From contig JAEPOG010000002.1 of the NCBI GenBank assembly GCA_017643025.1, positions 372,001 to 436,000 of the forward strand: a stretch of DNA of 64,000 bases. The letters run 5' to 3'. Shown piece after piece: positions 63,050 to 64,000 of this stretch. The position numbers and the translations under genes were made by a program. Origin of the DNA: Rhizobiaceae bacterium. Lineage in GTDB: Bacteria; Pseudomonadota; Alphaproteobacteria; Rhizobiales; Rhizobiaceae. The notes under the pieces are model-generated. The model ran no database searches. It saw only the letters and a program-made list of their open reading frames with translations, and had not been told where the DNA came from. Position 1 is the first letter of the stretch; each line of letters begins with the position of its first letter.

Positions 63050-63903
63050 GAGGCGAGCCATACGCCGGCGGCAGCGATAGCCATTCCGGCAAGCTGAATC
63101 GCTGAAAGCGTCTCACCGAACAGCACCCATGCGAGCAGCGCGGTGACGGCGGGAACAAGATAGAACAGCGATGCCACCCGCGACATCGCGCCGTGCCGGA
63201 TCAGGTACATCAAAAGGAATATGGCGCCGACTGAGAGCACCAGAACCAGCCACAGCATGGCGAAAATCAGCTCGCCATTCAGCGTGTAGCTGCCGGTCTC
63301 CAGCAGATAGGCCAGGATCGCCACCGGGATCAGGCCGCCGGCATATTGCCAGGCGGTACCGGTAACGAGGTCGGTCGCTCCGCCGGAGCGTTTCTGCCAG
63401 ATGGTTCCCGCCGTCATGCCGATGACCGCGACGACGCAGGCCGCGATGTTCGCCGGTGTCACTCCGCCGTCCACGCCGGCAAGCTTGGGCGACAGGACGA
63501 GGGCAACCCCGACGAATCCGACCGCCAGCCCCGCCCAGTGCCGCGGCAGCACGGTTTCGCCGAGCACAGGTCCAGCGGCCACGGCCGTGATCAGCGGTTG
63601 CAATCCTATTACGAGGGCGGCCAGACCGGCCGGCATGCCGTTGTCGATCGCCCAGAATACGCCGCCCAGATAGACGCCGTGCATCAGCGCGCCGGCGATG
63701 GCGGAATCGAAGGCTGCGCGGCGCGATATCATGCGGGCGCGCAGCGGCAGGGCGATCACCGCCAGCAGGAGGATCGTCAGCAGGAAGCGGACGGCCAGGA
63801 AGGCGAATGGCTCGGCCCATGGCATGGCGTAGCGCGCACCGATGAAGCCGGTCGCCCAGAGGGCGACGAATATTGCGGGCACCAGCCGGGCGATATCTGG
63901 CAT
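63016..63903 (-). CDS. EamA/DMT-family transporter 3
   Basis: A 295-residue protein with ten helices in two EamA repeats ('PAIFVALWATGFIGARYAMPWAEPFAFLAVRFLLTILLLAVIALPLRARMI', 'MHGVYLGGVFWAIDNGMPAGLAALVIGLQPLITAVAAGPVLGE' and the second-half 'MYLIRHGAMSRVASLFYLVPAVTALLAWVLFGETL'). It resembles RhtA/YdcZ-like metabolite exporters. The start at 63903 has an AAGGA site. It is unlike the other two DMT genes in sequence, so these are separate paralogues. Confidence 0.88.
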   Translation of the reverse strand: MPDIARLVPAIFVALWATGFIGARYAMPWAEPFAFLAVRFLLTILLLAVIALPLRARMISRRAAFDSAIAGALMHGVYLGGVFWAIDNGMPAGLAALVIGLQPLITAVAAGPVLGETVLPRHWAGLAVGFVGVALVLSPKLAGVDGGVTPANIAACVVAVIGMTAGTIWQKRSGGATDLVTGTAWQYAGGLIPVAILAYLLETGSYTLNGELIFAMLWLVLVLSVGAIFLLMYLIRHGAMSRVASLFYLVPAVTALLAWVLFGETLSAIQLAGMAIAAAGVWLASQPGTRARASE

Positions 63904-64000
63904 GCGGATTGGTCCTTGGTCGGCGGGTCGAGGGCTTAGGACGATAGCTGCCGTCAAGCAAAGCGAAAGAATTCTGGGCTAAAGGAAACCCGTGCCGTGG

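Overview
The window is GC-rich chromosomal DNA of an alphaproteobacterium, most probably a Rhizobiales member close to the Phyllobacteriaceae (Mesorhizobium, Aminobacter or Nitratireductor type). This rests on gene content and order: adjacent cobS and cobT, the pstSCAB-phoU-phoB run, ftsE/ftsX beside a TIGR02302 gene, argH-lipoprotein-lysA, IalB proteins, and a SAM-II riboswitch before metA. The genus is an inference. I saw no rRNA, tRNA, insertion sequence, phage block or CRISPR array. Genes are dense, with many 1- to 4-base overlaps.

Layout. 1-3575: end of a two-partner-secretion exoprotein, its TpsB transporter and two IalB-family proteins. 3584-7590: YeiH-type transporter, enoyl-CoA hydratase, DUF3108 protein, ribosomal protein L28 and a YhhQ queuosine-precursor transporter with a preQ1-I-like leader. 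7615-12142: phytanoyl-CoA dioxygenase/AraC divergon, a cytochrome c, cytochrome c' and DUF305 operon behind a CueR-like promoter, and a phytase-like protein. 12195-16316: cobT, cobS, a J-domain protein and BolA. 16324-19199: ThuA protein, two small GNAT proteins, an esterase and a ring-cleaving-type dioxygenase in one overlapping operon. 19339-21167: small envelope proteins and two glycine-zipper lipoproteins ending in a strong terminator. 21187-25906: xylose-type ABC transporter with a divergent ROK repressor and a clear operator. 25907-28839: CRTAC1-type protein coupled to a vanadium-haloperoxidase-type enzyme. 28947-35142: phosphate regulon with a four-unit Pho box. 35540-44529: transporters, lysoplasmalogenase, glyoxalase II, metA under a SAM-II riboswitch, hisC, ChaC, PlsC and YdcF. 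44625-50590: ftsX, ftsE, hpt, a receiver protein and the TIGR02302 protein. 50699-57609: Lrp/EamA divergon, lysA, lipoprotein, argH, thioredoxin-like protein, diguanylate cyclase and hydroxyacyl-CoA dehydrogenase. 57728-63903: etfA, etfB, rhomboid protease, PduO, HIG1 protein, SDR, BrkB and a third EamA transporter.

Most genes are housekeeping or transport functions. The main novelty lies in control elements: a preQ1-I-like element whose pseudoknot would cover a start codon, a CueR-type 19-base-spacer promoter before a DUF305/cytochrome operon, a perfect 21-base operator abutting the xylF promoter -10, a SAM-II aptamer with a following terminator, a 12-base-pair hairpin covering a start codon, and strong intercistronic hairpins behind both binding-protein genes. 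Accessory candidates are the TPS-IalB operon, the coupled CRTAC1/haloperoxidase pair, and the dioxygenase-esterase-GNAT-GNAT operon, in which one acetyltransferase keeps and its paralogue has lost the acetyl-CoA loop.
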